Notes under the pieces: model-generated
The model's input: the letters and a program-made list of their open reading frames with translations, nothing else
Database searches by the model: none
What the model was told of the DNA's origin: nothing
Source: Campylobacteraceae bacterium
Lineage (GTDB): Bacteria > Campylobacterota > Campylobacteria > Campylobacterales > Sulfurovaceae
NCBI GenBank assembly: GCA_026982175.1
Contig: JALSHP010000360.1
Coordinates: forward strand, 1-9,209
DNA length: 9,209 nucleotides
Direction of reading: 5' to 3'
In this document: positions 1 through 5,937 of the stretch, piece after piece
How positions within the stretch are numbered: position 1 is the first letter of the stretch
How the letters are laid out: every line of letters begins with the position of its first letter
Translations under genes and position numbers: made by a program

Positions 1-491
1 GTTGCTAGTTCTATTTGACCTCGCTCAATAAGCAGACTAATAAAGAGAATGTATTCCTCTTTATTTTTCAAAATCACCCTTGTGGAAAACATAATATCTT
101 CAAAAGCACGTTTAAAACTTCCACGATTGTCTATAAATTGTAAAAAATCTTCATAACTAATACCATCTTTATACTCTGCTTTATCTTCTTTGGTATTTAA
201 GATTTCAGCTACTTGCCCTTGGCTTACATCTAAAGTAGTCAATAAATTAACCATCACCTCATGGGCATCCTCTTGCTCTGTTTTAATAATTTGATAATAA
301 TCAAAAAGAGCTTGTGCCTCTTCGGCACTCTCTAACGCAATATCACAAAGATAGACACCCACTTCAGCATCTGAAGCAGTAGGGTATTCAGTTAACAGTT
401 GTCCATAGGTTCTTAATGCATTTTCATATTTCCCTGAAGTAAATTGCTCTTCAGCTCTTGTAAGTAATGTATTAAGACTTATTTTTGACAT
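1..491 (-). CDS. TPR-like repeat protein, partial (C-terminus beyond window edge)
   Basis: The reading frame opens with ATG at 491 and runs without a stop to the left edge, giving 163 complete residues. The N-terminus (about residues 7-45, from LLTRAEEQF through YPTASDAEV) has the spacing of small and aromatic residues seen in tetratricopeptide helices (AEEQFTSGKYENALRTYGQL), and the rest is acidic and helical. No signal peptide or membrane segment is seen, so it is probably cytoplasmic. The start lies 3 nt after the stop of the Nfu-type gene, and its likely ribosome site (AGGA in CTAGGATAATCG) lies inside the end of that gene, so the two should be translationally coupled. From memory, an nfu–hypothetical–murE order occurs in Campylobacter; whether murE follows here cannot be seen. 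The precise function is unknown. The TPR assignment is by eye. Confidence 0.8.
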   Translation of the reverse strand, partial: MSKISLNTLLTRAEEQFTSGKYENALRTYGQLLTEYPTASDAEVGVYLCDIALESAEEAQALFDYYQIIKTEQEDAHEVMVNLLTTLDVSQGQVAEILNTKEDKAEYKDGISYEDFLQFIDNRGSFKRAFEDIMFSTRVILKNKEEYILFISLLIERGQIELA

Positions 492-494
492 CGA

Positions 495-773
495 TTATCC
501 TAGCTCTTCTAGTTTATCTTCCATACCGTGCGGTACATTCATCACTGTAATCTCTGGGTGTATCATGGTTTTCATCTCTTTTTCAATTCCATACTTAATG
601 GTTGAACCTGAAGAGCCACATCCGACACATGCCCCTTGGAGTTGTACATAGACTTTACCATCTTTAATATCAAGTAATGTTACGTCTCCACCATCTTTTT
701 GTATCCATACTCTCGCTTTTTCAATCATGCTAGAAACTATGGGTTGTAATTCGTCATCTGTAAATGGAAGCAC
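495..773 (-). CDS. nfu: Nfu/NifU C-terminal-domain iron-sulfur cluster scaffold or carrier
   Basis: This is a 92-residue protein consisting only of the NifU C-terminal domain, the usual size of stand-alone Nfu proteins in this phylum. The diagnostic motif GACVGCGSSGSTI is at about residues 47-59, with the CxxC pair C49/C52 that holds a labile [4Fe-4S] cluster at a dimer interface for transfer to apo-proteins. The preceding stretch VWIQKDGGDVTLLDI is also typical of the family. It is cytoplasmic. The start codon is GTG at 773: it has a strong AAGGAG ribosome site at 780-785 with 6-nt spacing, and no upstream ATG fits. A canonical promoter lies directly upstream. It is the first gene of a pair with the coupled TPR-like gene. 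Family assignment is firm; the client proteins are unknown. Confidence 0.95.
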   Translation of the reverse strand: MLPFTDDELQPIVSSMIEKARVWIQKDGGDVTLLDIKDGKVYVQLQGACVGCGSSGSTIKYGIEKEMKTMIHPEITVMNVPHGMEDKLEELG

Positions 774-802
774 AAGCCTCTCCTTAATATATTATTAGCC
801 TA

Positions 803-831
803 GTTATACATTATATTTCAATGTTTGTCAA
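803..831 (-). promoter_or_regulatory. Sigma-70 promoter of the nfu–TPR gene pair
   Basis: On the minus strand a perfect -35 TTGACA (826-831) is separated by exactly 17 nt from TATAAC (803-808). The predicted transcription start is near 796, giving a leader of about 23 nt that contains the AAGGAG site. An alternative TATAAT at 810-815 has only a 10-nt spacer and is less likely. This is the clearest -35 box in the window; the others here depend mainly on the -10. Confidence 0.7.
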
Positions 832-869
832 GATATTTTAAGAACTTTTAATACTCACTTCCATCGCTC

Positions 870-878
870 TGTTATAAA
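870..878 (+). promoter_or_regulatory. Probable extended -10 promoter of the DUF2062 gene
   Basis: TGTTATAAA matches an extended -10 (TGnTATAAA). No -35 is visible, which is usual in this phylum. Transcription would begin near 885 and leave a leader of about 43 nt before the ATG at 928. This is a prediction from motif and position only. Confidence 0.45.
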
Positions 879-927
879 TTAACGCATCTTTTATTAAAAC
901 CTAAAGCTAGAATGAATAAAATACACC

Positions 928-1446
928 ATGATGCGAAAATTATTTAAAAAAAAACAATCTAATGGTAAGATAAATACTTTTATCAAAAAATATAAAATAC
1001 CTCGTGAATATCTCTCTATTAATCGAAAATCTATCTCAAGAGGAGTACTCATAGGACTCTTTTGGGGTTTTATTCCCATGCCCATGCAGATGTTAGCAGT
1101 TCTATCTATTACCCCATTTATAAAATTTAATGTGCCCATCGCTATCTCAATGGTTTGGCTCTCTAATCCTCTTACCATGCCATTTATGTACTACATGGAG
1201 TATCAAACAGGTAATTTTTTATTGGGAAACCCAAGTTTAGACAACATAAATCTAAACTTAGATTGGTTTTCTCAAAATTGGGATAAAATAATTACACCTC
1301 TTTATGTAGGTACTATCCCCTATTCATTAGGCGTATCTACATTTGTCTACTTTATTATTAATAAACTTTGGATTGATGCAATAAAAGATGAGAAAGTTAA
1401 ACGTAAAAAGAGATTTTTACGTTTTAAAAAGAAGCGTACTGCTTAA
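928..1446 (+). CDS. DUF2062-domain membrane protein
   Basis: This is a 172-residue protein with a basic N-terminus and a strongly basic tail (KVKRKKRFLRFKKKR, about 157-170). Hydrophobic segments lie at about 38-63, 68-90 and 122-147. The DUF2062 signature is clear: G(F)IPMPMQ at 48-54, then WLSNPLTMPFMYY at 77-89, corresponding to the family's P-x-P-x-Q and W-x-x-NP-x-T motifs. The protein is expected in the inner membrane with a cytoplasmic basic tail. DUF2062 has no settled biochemical role; some members are fused to glycosyltransferases or polysaccharide-linked domains, but this one stands alone. The start has only a weak ribosome site, and the second ATG at 931 is an equally possible start. 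It is divergent from nfu and is followed by a gene-poor stretch. Confidence 0.88.
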   Translation: MMRKLFKKKQSNGKINTFIKKYKIPREYLSINRKSISRGVLIGLFWGFIPMPMQMLAVLSITPFIKFNVPIAISMVWLSNPLTMPFMYYMEYQTGNFLLGNPSLDNINLNLDWFSQNWDKIITPLYVGTIPYSLGVSTFVYFIINKLWIDAIKDEKVKRKKRFLRFKKKRTA

Positions 1447-1456
1447 CGTTCTTATA

Positions 1457-1549
1457 TTAGAGTTTTTGCAATGGTAATTCAATAGTTGCTAGTTTTTGTT
1501 CACTTCTATAAAATAAAAATTTAAATGTTTTTTTAATAAGTTTTTGCAT
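1457..1549 (-). CDS. Candidate 30-residue basic small protein
   Basis: This short frame starts at ATG 1549 and ends with TAA at 1457-1459. It has a good AAGGA ribosome site (1556-1560) 6 nt before the ATG, and two TATAAT boxes a short distance upstream (1562-1567 and 1592-1597). The peptide begins MQKLIKKTFKFLFYRSEQKL and ends LPLQKL: an amphipathic, lysine-rich N-terminal half followed by a short hydrophobic tail, with no cysteines and no recognisable domain. It lies in the gap between the converging DUF2062 gene and the alpha operon and uses most of the otherwise unexplained sequence there. Support comes from the initiation signals only. It could instead be a chance frame in AT-rich DNA or the remnant of a longer gene. 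Confidence 0.4.
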   Translation of the reverse strand: MQKLIKKTFKFLFYRSEQKLATIELPLQKL

Positions 1550-1591
1550 ATTTTTTCCTTTATTATAATAATATTTTTGTTTTGAAATTGT

Positions 1592-1597
1592 ATTATA
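1592..1597 (-). promoter_or_regulatory. Possible -10 box for the small gene at 1457-1549
   Basis: TATAAT on the minus strand, preceded by T-poor, AT-rich sequence without a clear -35, would start transcription near 1585 and leave a leader of about 36 nt containing AAGGA. A second TATAAT at 1562-1567 is too close to the ribosome site to leave a useful leader. The region is so AT-rich that chance matches are common. Confidence 0.3.
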
Positions 1598-1692
1598 ATG
1601 GAGTAATTATTAAATTTTTATTAAAAATAAAAACTAATTATATATTTTAAATTATTTTATATAAAAAGAGAAGAAATTAAGGAGAAAAGGGG

Positions 1693-1716
1693 TTTGAGGA
1701 GTAGATACTCCTCAAA
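1693..1716 (-). terminator. Rho-independent-type terminator of the alpha operon
   Basis: A perfect inverted repeat, TTTGAGGAGT / ACTCCTCAAA with an intervening AGAT (the A and T can also pair), lies 10 nt beyond the rplQ stop. On the transcribed strand it is followed by CCCCTTTTCTCC, an imperfect pyrimidine tract rather than a clean U-run, so termination may be partial or Rho-assisted. Its position at the end of the ribosomal operon supports the call. Confidence 0.7.
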
Positions 1717-1726
1717 ATAAAAGTAA

Positions 1727-2074
1727 TTATACGAGTTCGATAATTGCCATTGGTGCGGCATCACCACGTCTCATACGTGTTTTGATAATTCTAGTGTATC
1801 CACCATTTCTCTCAGCATATTCTGGAGAAATTTCTGTTACTAATTTGTTGGTACACTCTTTGTCTTGTAAAAGTGCGAATACTGCTCTATGAGCATTTTC
1901 TCCACTTAAACCTTTAGTAATAAGTTTTTCAAAATATCTACTAAGCTCTTTTGCTTTTGGTAAAGTTGTTTCCATCTTACCATATTTAATAAGAGCAATA
2001 GAAAGGTTTTTTAACAACGCAGCTCTGTGTGCAGAAGTTCTGCTAAGCTTACGATATCCATGTTTATGTCTCAT
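1727..2074 (-). CDS. rplQ: 50S ribosomal protein L17 (bL17)
   Basis: The 115-residue protein is full length for bL17. The N-terminus MRHKHGYRKLSRTSAHRAAL is diagnostic, as are the central KAKELSRYFEKLIT and the C-terminal GGYTRI (91-96) and RRGDAAPMA motifs. bL17 belongs to the large subunit near the polypeptide exit tunnel and sits last in the alpha operon, as here. It starts 21 nt after rpoA, and an AAGGA site lies 6 nt before the ATG. A terminator hairpin follows within about 10 nt. Confidence 0.98.
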   Translation of the reverse strand: MRHKHGYRKLSRTSAHRAALLKNLSIALIKYGKMETTLPKAKELSRYFEKLITKGLSGENAHRAVFALLQDKECTNKLVTEISPEYAERNGGYTRIIKTRMRRGDAAPMAIIELV

Positions 2075-2095
2075 CTATGTTCCTTTGTTGAGAGC

Positions 2096-3100
2096 TTATG
2101 ATTCTTTAATCTGCTCAATTTTTTTAATAAGATTTACTCTTACACTGTCTGCCAATTCAAAATCTTCACCATAACCAAGATTTTCTAAACACTCAGCAAT
2201 CTCATCTAATGATTTTTTACCAAGATTTTTAATGTTTTTAATCTCTGTTGTGGTCATAAGAACTAACTCTCCAACCACTTTCATTCCCGCTCTATCCAAT
2301 GAGTTAAATGAACGTGCCGATAAACCTAAAGATTCAATAGGTTCAAGATACGCTTTAATCTCAGAGTCATCATTTGAACGTTTAATTGGTGTAGCATTGA
2401 TTTCAACATCAAGCACACCATTAAAGACTGAAAGTTGTTTGTACATTGTCTCTAAAGCATTTGTAAATGCATCAACAGGGGTCACTTGACCATCTGTCTC
2501 TATATCAAAAACAATTTTTTCATAGTTAGGGTTGTCTTCAACTAAAACATTTTGAATGTCATAGTTTGCTTTTTTTACAGGCGTAAAGAAAGCATCTAAA
2601 GCGATGCTGTCAGATTCAACGTCATCTCTTAAATCTTCACTCTGAACATAACCTAAACCTTGAGCAATTACTACGGTAAAGTTTAACAGTGCATCTTCGT
2701 TAAGTGTTGCTAAAAAAGCATCAGGGTTAACAATCTCTACATCATCATTGACTAAGTCAGCAGCGGTAATCTCTCTTGGTCCAGCAAAGCTATAAGAGAC
2801 TTCTAATCTCTCAACACCTTCGGCAAGTTTAAAACGAATGTTTTTAAGGTTAATAATAAATACAGCAACATCTTCATGCATACCACGAACAGAATCAAAC
2901 TCATGTGCTGCACCCTCAATCTTAATTGAGATTGGGGCATACCCTACAGAAGAACCTAAAATAAGTCTTCTAAGTGGGTGTGCTAATGTAATTGCATATC
3001 CACTTTCAAAAGGGTAGGCAATAACTTCAGATCTGTTTTCGCCCAATTCGTTTACTTCTACGTTTTCTGGAAGTGATGGTGCTACTTTAATTTTTTTCAT
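2096..3100 (-). CDS. rpoA: DNA-directed RNA polymerase alpha subunit
   Basis: The 334-residue alpha subunit is complete. The N-terminal domain (about 1-235) assembles beta and beta-prime; the conserved HPLRRLILGS at 41-50 keeps R44/R45, equivalent to E. coli R45 in the subunit-binding region. A short linker leads to the C-terminal domain (about 252-318), which contacts UP-element DNA and activators. There LSARSFNSL retains R263 and N266 (E. coli R265 and N268), with serine where E. coli has C269, and NLGKKSL retains G294, K296 and S297 (E. coli G296, K298, S299). A working UP-element and activator surface is therefore expected. It has an AAAGG site 6-7 nt before the ATG, 23 nt follow rpsD, and 21 nt precede rplQ. 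Nothing unusual was seen. Confidence 0.98.
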   Translation of the reverse strand: MKKIKVAPSLPENVEVNELGENRSEVIAYPFESGYAITLAHPLRRLILGSSVGYAPISIKIEGAAHEFDSVRGMHEDVAVFIINLKNIRFKLAEGVERLEVSYSFAGPREITAADLVNDDVEIVNPDAFLATLNEDALLNFTVVIAQGLGYVQSEDLRDDVESDSIALDAFFTPVKKANYDIQNVLVEDNPNYEKIVFDIETDGQVTPVDAFTNALETMYKQLSVFNGVLDVEINATPIKRSNDDSEIKAYLEPIESLGLSARSFNSLDRAGMKVVGELVLMTTTEIKNIKNLGKKSLDEIAECLENLGYGEDFELADSVRVNLIKKIEQIKES

Positions 3101-3123
3101 TCTTTGCCTTTTTTAACTAATTG

Positions 3124-3750
3124 CTACTTAGAGTAAAGTTCTACGATTAAACGCTCTTCTACTGGAATTGAGATTTCATCTCTGTTTGGAACTCTTGTGA
3201 AAAGTCCAAAAAGTTTCTCTTTTTCAACATCTACCCACTCAACCATACCTGTTTGATTGGTTAATTCCATTGCTCTTACCACTTGTGGATTGGCTTTAGA
3301 TTTTTCTCTAATCTCAATTTTTTGACCAGGTTTAACTCTAAAAGATGGAATGTCAACTCGCTTACCATCTACAAGAATATGTCCATGGTTTGTAAGTTGT
3401 CTAGCAAATCTTCTAGTCGTTGCAAAACCCATTCTGTAAACTACATTATCAAGTCTCTGCTCAAGAAGTTGAATAAGAATTGCCCCTGTATTCCCCTCTT
3501 GTCTTTTTGCTTCTGCAAACAATGCTCTAAATTGTTTTTCAGATACACCATACATAAATTTGGCTTTTTGCTTCTCTTGAAGTTGTTCACCATATTCACT
3601 TAACTTTGTTCTTCTTTGACCATGTTGCCCTGGTGGGTATGGTCTTTTTTCTAAAGCTGATTTTCCTGCAAGTCTTCTCTCACCTTTTAAGCCGAGATCA
3701 ACACCAAGTCTTCGCTCTAGTTTTTCAACTGGACCTCTATATCTTGCCAT
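3124..3750 (-). CDS. rpsD: 30S ribosomal protein S4 (uS4)
   Basis: The 208-residue protein is the normal length for bacterial uS4. MARYRGPVEKLERRLG and RPYPPGQHG (36-44) mark the N-terminal 16S rRNA-binding region. The S4 RNA-binding domain covers about 98-160, including RLDNVVYRMGFATTRRFARQ and HGHILVDGKRVDIPSFRVKPG. It has no cysteines, so it is the zinc-free form. S4 nucleates 30S assembly, and in E. coli it represses its own alpha operon at the translational level; whether that applies here is unknown. The gene is separated from rpsK by 52 nt, the largest gap in the operon, which contains a small hairpin. The ribosome site AAGG lies 8 nt before the ATG. Confidence 0.98.
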   Translation of the reverse strand: MARYRGPVEKLERRLGVDLGLKGERRLAGKSALEKRPYPPGQHGQRRTKLSEYGEQLQEKQKAKFMYGVSEKQFRALFAEAKRQEGNTGAILIQLLEQRLDNVVYRMGFATTRRFARQLTNHGHILVDGKRVDIPSFRVKPGQKIEIREKSKANPQVVRAMELTNQTGMVEWVDVEKEKLFGLFTRVPNRDEISIPVEERLIVELYSK

Positions 3751-3786
3751 TTGTAATACCTTTAATTATTCTATTAAATATGAATA

Positions 3787-3805
3787 TAATCACAAAAAGT
3801 GATTA
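3787..3805 (-). other. Hairpin at the rpsK stop codon, rpsK–rpsD gap
   Basis: A perfect 7-bp stem, TAATCAC / GTGATTA, with a 5-nt loop includes the rpsK stop codon itself. It is followed by AT-rich sequence but no U-run, so it is not a normal terminator. It could be an RNA processing or 3'-end stabilising element within the operon. It is short and may be chance. Confidence 0.35.
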
Positions 3806-4177
3806 AACTCTTCTCTGCTTAGGAGGACGACAACCATTATGAGGAAGTGGAGTAATATCTTTTAACCAAGAAACTCTAATTCCCTCTGTTGCACCAATTG
3901 CTTTTACAGCAGTATCTCTACCAGAACCAGGTCCTTGAACTTTAATTCCAACCTCTTTGATTCCGTGTTCCATTGCTTTTTGCATTGCATCAGTTACCGC
4001 TTCAGTTGCTGCAAAAGGAGTTGATTTTTTAGAACCTTTAAATCCTAAAGAACCAGCAGAACTCCATGCAAGAACGTTACCCATTTCATCAGTAACTGTA
4101 ATTACTGTATTGTTAAAAGTAGCTGCTACGTACACAACACCTTTAGCAATATTCTTTTTTGCTTTTTTCTTAGCCAT
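3803..4177 (-). CDS. rpsK: 30S ribosomal protein S11 (uS11)
   Basis: The 124-residue protein matches uS11 throughout: the basic N-terminus, GVVYVAATFNNTVITVTD (13-30), SAGSLGFKGSKKSTPFAA (40-57), QGPGSGRD (81-88) and the highly conserved end HNGCRPPKQRRV (113-124). It lies on the 30S platform near the mRNA exit site. The ribosome site GAGG lies 8 nt before the ATG, and 14 nt separate it from rpsM. The stop codon forms part of a small hairpin. Confidence 0.98.
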   Translation of the reverse strand: MAKKKAKKNIAKGVVYVAATFNNTVITVTDEMGNVLAWSSAGSLGFKGSKKSTPFAATEAVTDAMQKAMEHGIKEVGIKVQGPGSGRDTAVKAIGATEGIRVSWLKDITPLPHNGCRPPKQRRV

Positions 4178-4191
4178 TAATTAATCCTCGC

Positions 4192-4554
4192 TTATGCTGC
4201 GCCAACAGTTTTTCTTTTACCCTTACGAGTTCTAGCATTTGTTTTGGTTTTTTGACCTCTACATGGAAGACCACGTCTATGTCTTAAACCTCTGTATGAA
4301 CCTAAGTCCATAAGTGCTTTAATGTCAAGAGTTACTTTCTTACGAAGATCTCCCTCAACCATAAAGTTTGCTTGAATTTCGTTACGGATTGCCGCTGCTT
4401 GTGCATCTGTTAACTCGAAAACTCTAGTGTTATAATCAACACCTGTTGCATCAAGAATTTTTCTTGAAGTATGAAGACCAATACCGTAAATATACGTTAG
4501 TCCATACTCAATTCTCTTTTTCTTTGGTAAATCAACACCTGATATACGTGCCAT
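4192..4554 (-). CDS. rpsM: 30S ribosomal protein S13 (uS13)
   Basis: The 120-residue protein is complete. MARISGVDLPKKKRIEYGL, YIYGIG at 21-26 and the C-terminal GSYRGLRHRRGLPCRGQKTK (85-104) with its basic tail are diagnostic of uS13. This protein sits in the 30S head and contacts the P-site tRNA and the large subunit. The start is 2 nt after the rpmJ stop, and an AAGGA site lies inside the end of rpmJ with 5-nt spacing, so the two are likely coupled. Confidence 0.98.
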   Translation of the reverse strand: MARISGVDLPKKKRIEYGLTYIYGIGLHTSRKILDATGVDYNTRVFELTDAQAAAIRNEIQANFMVEGDLRKKVTLDIKALMDLGSYRGLRHRRGLPCRGQKTKTNARTRKGKRKTVGAA

Positions 4555-4556
4555 GC

Positions 4557-4670
4557 TTATCCTTGTCTTTGTTTATGTTTAGGATTCTTACAGATAATTC
4601 TTACGATACCTTTTCGCTTGATTATCTTGCAGTCGTCACACATTTTTTTTACTGATGGTCTAACCTTCAT
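4557..4670 (-). CDS. rpmJ: 50S ribosomal protein L36 (bL36), zinc-ribbon form
   Basis: This 37-codon gene is easily missed because of its size. The product begins MKVRPSVKKMCDDCKIIKRK and ends KNPKHKQRQG. The zinc ligands C11, C14, C27 and H32 are all present, so it is the zinc-binding (C+) form of bL36. It has an AGGAG ribosome site 6 nt before the ATG at 4670. It is the first gene of the alpha operon here and ends 2 nt before rpsM. In many bacteria infA or secY lies directly upstream; neither is present in this window, and an independent promoter lies about 120 nt upstream. Confidence 0.97.
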   Translation of the reverse strand: MKVRPSVKKMCDDCKIIKRKGIVRIICKNPKHKQRQG

Positions 4671-4712
4671 GGGTTACTCCTATAGTCTGTTTTTGCACCT
4701 ATACGCGTTTGA

Positions 4713-4769
4713 TGGTTGGATGAAAATCACTTCGATGAAAGTTACTTCAAAGAAACCATTATCCAACCA
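4713..4769 (-). promoter_or_regulatory. Structured leader upstream of rpmJ: long-range 9-bp stem
   Basis: In the predicted leader RNA, TGGTTGGAT (4761-4769 read on the minus strand) can pair perfectly with ATCCAACCA (4713-4721) across a 39-nt loop. The stem lies between the predicted start near 4784 and the rpmJ ribosome site. No published ribosomal leader motif was recognised. It could be an autoregulatory site for a ribosomal protein, but that is inference. Confidence 0.4.
4719..4748. repeat. Two tandem imperfect 15-bp repeats in the rpmJ leader
   Basis: GATGAAAATCACTTC (4719-4733) is followed immediately by GATGAAAGTTACTTC (4734-4748), identical at 13 of 15 positions. Most of the pair falls in the loop enclosed by the 9-bp stem. 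On the transcribed strand the units read GAAGTAACTTTCATC and GAAGTGATTTTCATC. Confidence 0.6.
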
Positions 4770-4790
4770 ACTCTTATATAATCAGTGCGA

Positions 4791-4796
4791 ATTATA
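4791..4796 (-). promoter_or_regulatory. Probable alpha-operon promoter (-10 box)
   Basis: On the minus strand TATAAT is preceded by TTTTTA, the T-rich arrangement typical of vegetative promoters in Campylobacterota, with no convincing -35. Transcription would start near 4784, about 115 nt before rpmJ. No terminator was seen between the ArsC-like gene and this point, so some read-through from upstream is also possible. Confidence 0.5.
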
Positions 4797-4899
4797 TAAA
4801 AATTCTTCACGTAGATTTACACTAAATTTTGATTTAGGTCGCGAATGGTAACAAAAATAAACTATAAATTTGCTTATTGTGTGGTAATTTAGGGGGAAT

Positions 4900-5253
4900 T
4901 TAAGCTAGAAGCTCTATCACTTTCTCAATTGGACGACCAACAACAGCTTTATCACCTTTAATCACAATGGGTCTTTCAATTAATTTTGGGTTATTTATCA
5001 TCGCTTCAAGCAACACATCTTCTGATGTTTCCTCTTTAAGGTTTAACTCTTTATAGATAGCCTCTTTTTTTCGCATAAGCTCTTGTGCAGAGTTCATTCC
5101 TAACATTTCAAGCATCTTTTGAAGCTCCTCTTTGGTAGGTACATTCTCCAAATATTTAACCACTTCAGCCTCTAAGCCTTGCTCTTCTAAAAGCTTAAAA
5201 GAGTCTCTTGATTTTGAACATCTTGGGTTGTGCCATATGCTAATTTTATCCAT
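4900..5253 (-). CDS. arsC: ArsC/YfgD-family thioredoxin-fold protein (arsenate reductase-like)
   Basis: The 117-residue protein opens KISIWHNPRCSKSRDSF, with the family's active-site cysteine at C12. The downstream arginines of the glutaredoxin-dependent ArsC family are also present: R61 in ELMRKKE, R94 in ERPIV and R107 in VGRP (plasmid R773 ArsC uses R60, R94 and R107). The overall pattern, including LGMNSAQELMRKKE and NNPKLIERPIV, is closest by memory to E. coli YfgD, whose arsenate activity is less certain than that of true ArsC. No arsenic regulator or efflux gene is nearby, so a detoxification role is not supported by context. AGGA lies 7-8 nt before the ATG. It is last in a run with the lipoprotein (30-nt gap) and the kinase gene. 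Confidence 0.9.
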   Translation of the reverse strand: MDKISIWHNPRCSKSRDSFKLLEEQGLEAEVVKYLENVPTKEELQKMLEMLGMNSAQELMRKKEAIYKELNLKEETSEDVLLEAMINNPKLIERPIVIKGDKAVVGRPIEKVIELLA

Positions 5254-5283
5254 TATAAATCCTAATATTTTTCAGAATTCTAG

Positions 5284-5910
5284 CTAAATAGCTTTAATAT
5301 CGAAAACCAATCGTGCAGGATTTTTCAAATCAAATATCTTTACTTTAGCATTTTGACGCAGTTTAATATGAAATTTCAACCCTCTATCTTTTGGATATTT
5401 GTCAAAATGGATAGACTCAATAATCTCATTTCTAGCAAAAGAGGGCAAAGAGGCAGAAAATTTTTGATAATCATGTAAAATCACACTAATCTCATCTCTA
5501 CTTGGATAATAATTGGCATCATAATGACCTACCTCTTGGGCGATATTTTGATGATTGTAAACATCTAAAACCAATCGCATATACCCATCATGCTTTCCTG
5601 TGCGTATGGCTCTAAGCTCTAAGCCCTCTACGCTTTCTCTGTTAGAAAAAGAGTGAACCTCCTCCTCGTTAGTTTCACCTGCTTCTTTTACCTCTGGGTC
5701 AATCCATGCTTCTACATCATTCAATGGTTCTTCTTCATCTAATGGTTCTTCATCCTCTAGCAGTACTTCAAAATCATTATGTTTTACTACCCCACTCAAA
5801 ATTTCTTTTTTAGGAACTTTTTGCGTTGTTGCATTTTTATCATAACGTGTACCTGTCTCACAAGCGACTAAAAAAAGCATTGTAAAAAGTAGTAAAATAT
5901 TTTTTTTCAT
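5284..5910 (-). CDS. AMIN-like-domain lipoprotein
   Basis: From the ATG at 5910 the product has 208 residues. A basic start, a hydrophobic stretch and a lipobox LVAC place the lipidated cysteine at C17. A very acidic, presumably disordered linker follows (about 47-86, containing a repeated EEPL), and then a folded domain of about 110 residues. Its beginning (GYMRLVLDVYN) and end (IFDLKNPARLVFDIKAI) resemble AMIN domains, which bind peptidoglycan or target envelope proteins. It is likely anchored in the outer or inner membrane facing the periplasm. Two ATGs are adjacent: the one at 5910 is 7 nt from AAGG and preferred, while 5913 is only 4 nt away. It lies between the kinase and ArsC-like genes with gaps of about 25-30 nt, suggesting one transcript. 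Domain identity is by eye; exact function unknown. Confidence 0.8.
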   Translation of the reverse strand: MKKNILLLFTMLFLVACETGTRYDKNATTQKVPKKEILSGVVKHNDFEVLLEDEEPLDEEEPLNDVEAWIDPEVKEAGETNEEEVHSFSNRESVEGLELRAIRTGKHDGYMRLVLDVYNHQNIAQEVGHYDANYYPSRDEISVILHDYQKFSASLPSFARNEIIESIHFDKYPKDRGLKFHIKLRQNAKVKIFDLKNPARLVFDIKAI

Positions 5911-5937
5911 CATAAAACCTTGAAATCAGATGAGTTA

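Noticed and set aside
894..1178. 94-codon minus-strand open frame opposite the DUF2062 gene
   Set aside because: It is a shadow of the DUF2062 reading frame, which has clear family motifs; the shadow has none.
3283..3603. 106-codon plus-strand open frame inside rpsD
   Set aside because: It is wholly antisense to a clear ribosomal gene, has no recognisable domain, and its composition is that of a reverse frame.
4618..4851. 77-codon plus-strand open frame across rpmJ and its leader
   Set aside because: It has no ribosome site, overlaps rpmJ antisense, and its MKITSMKVTS region simply reflects the tandem 15-bp DNA repeat.
4900..5253. Arsenic-resistance operon
   Set aside because: The ArsC-like protein has no ArsR, ArsB or Acr3 neighbour and looks closest to YfgD, so resistance is not supported by context.
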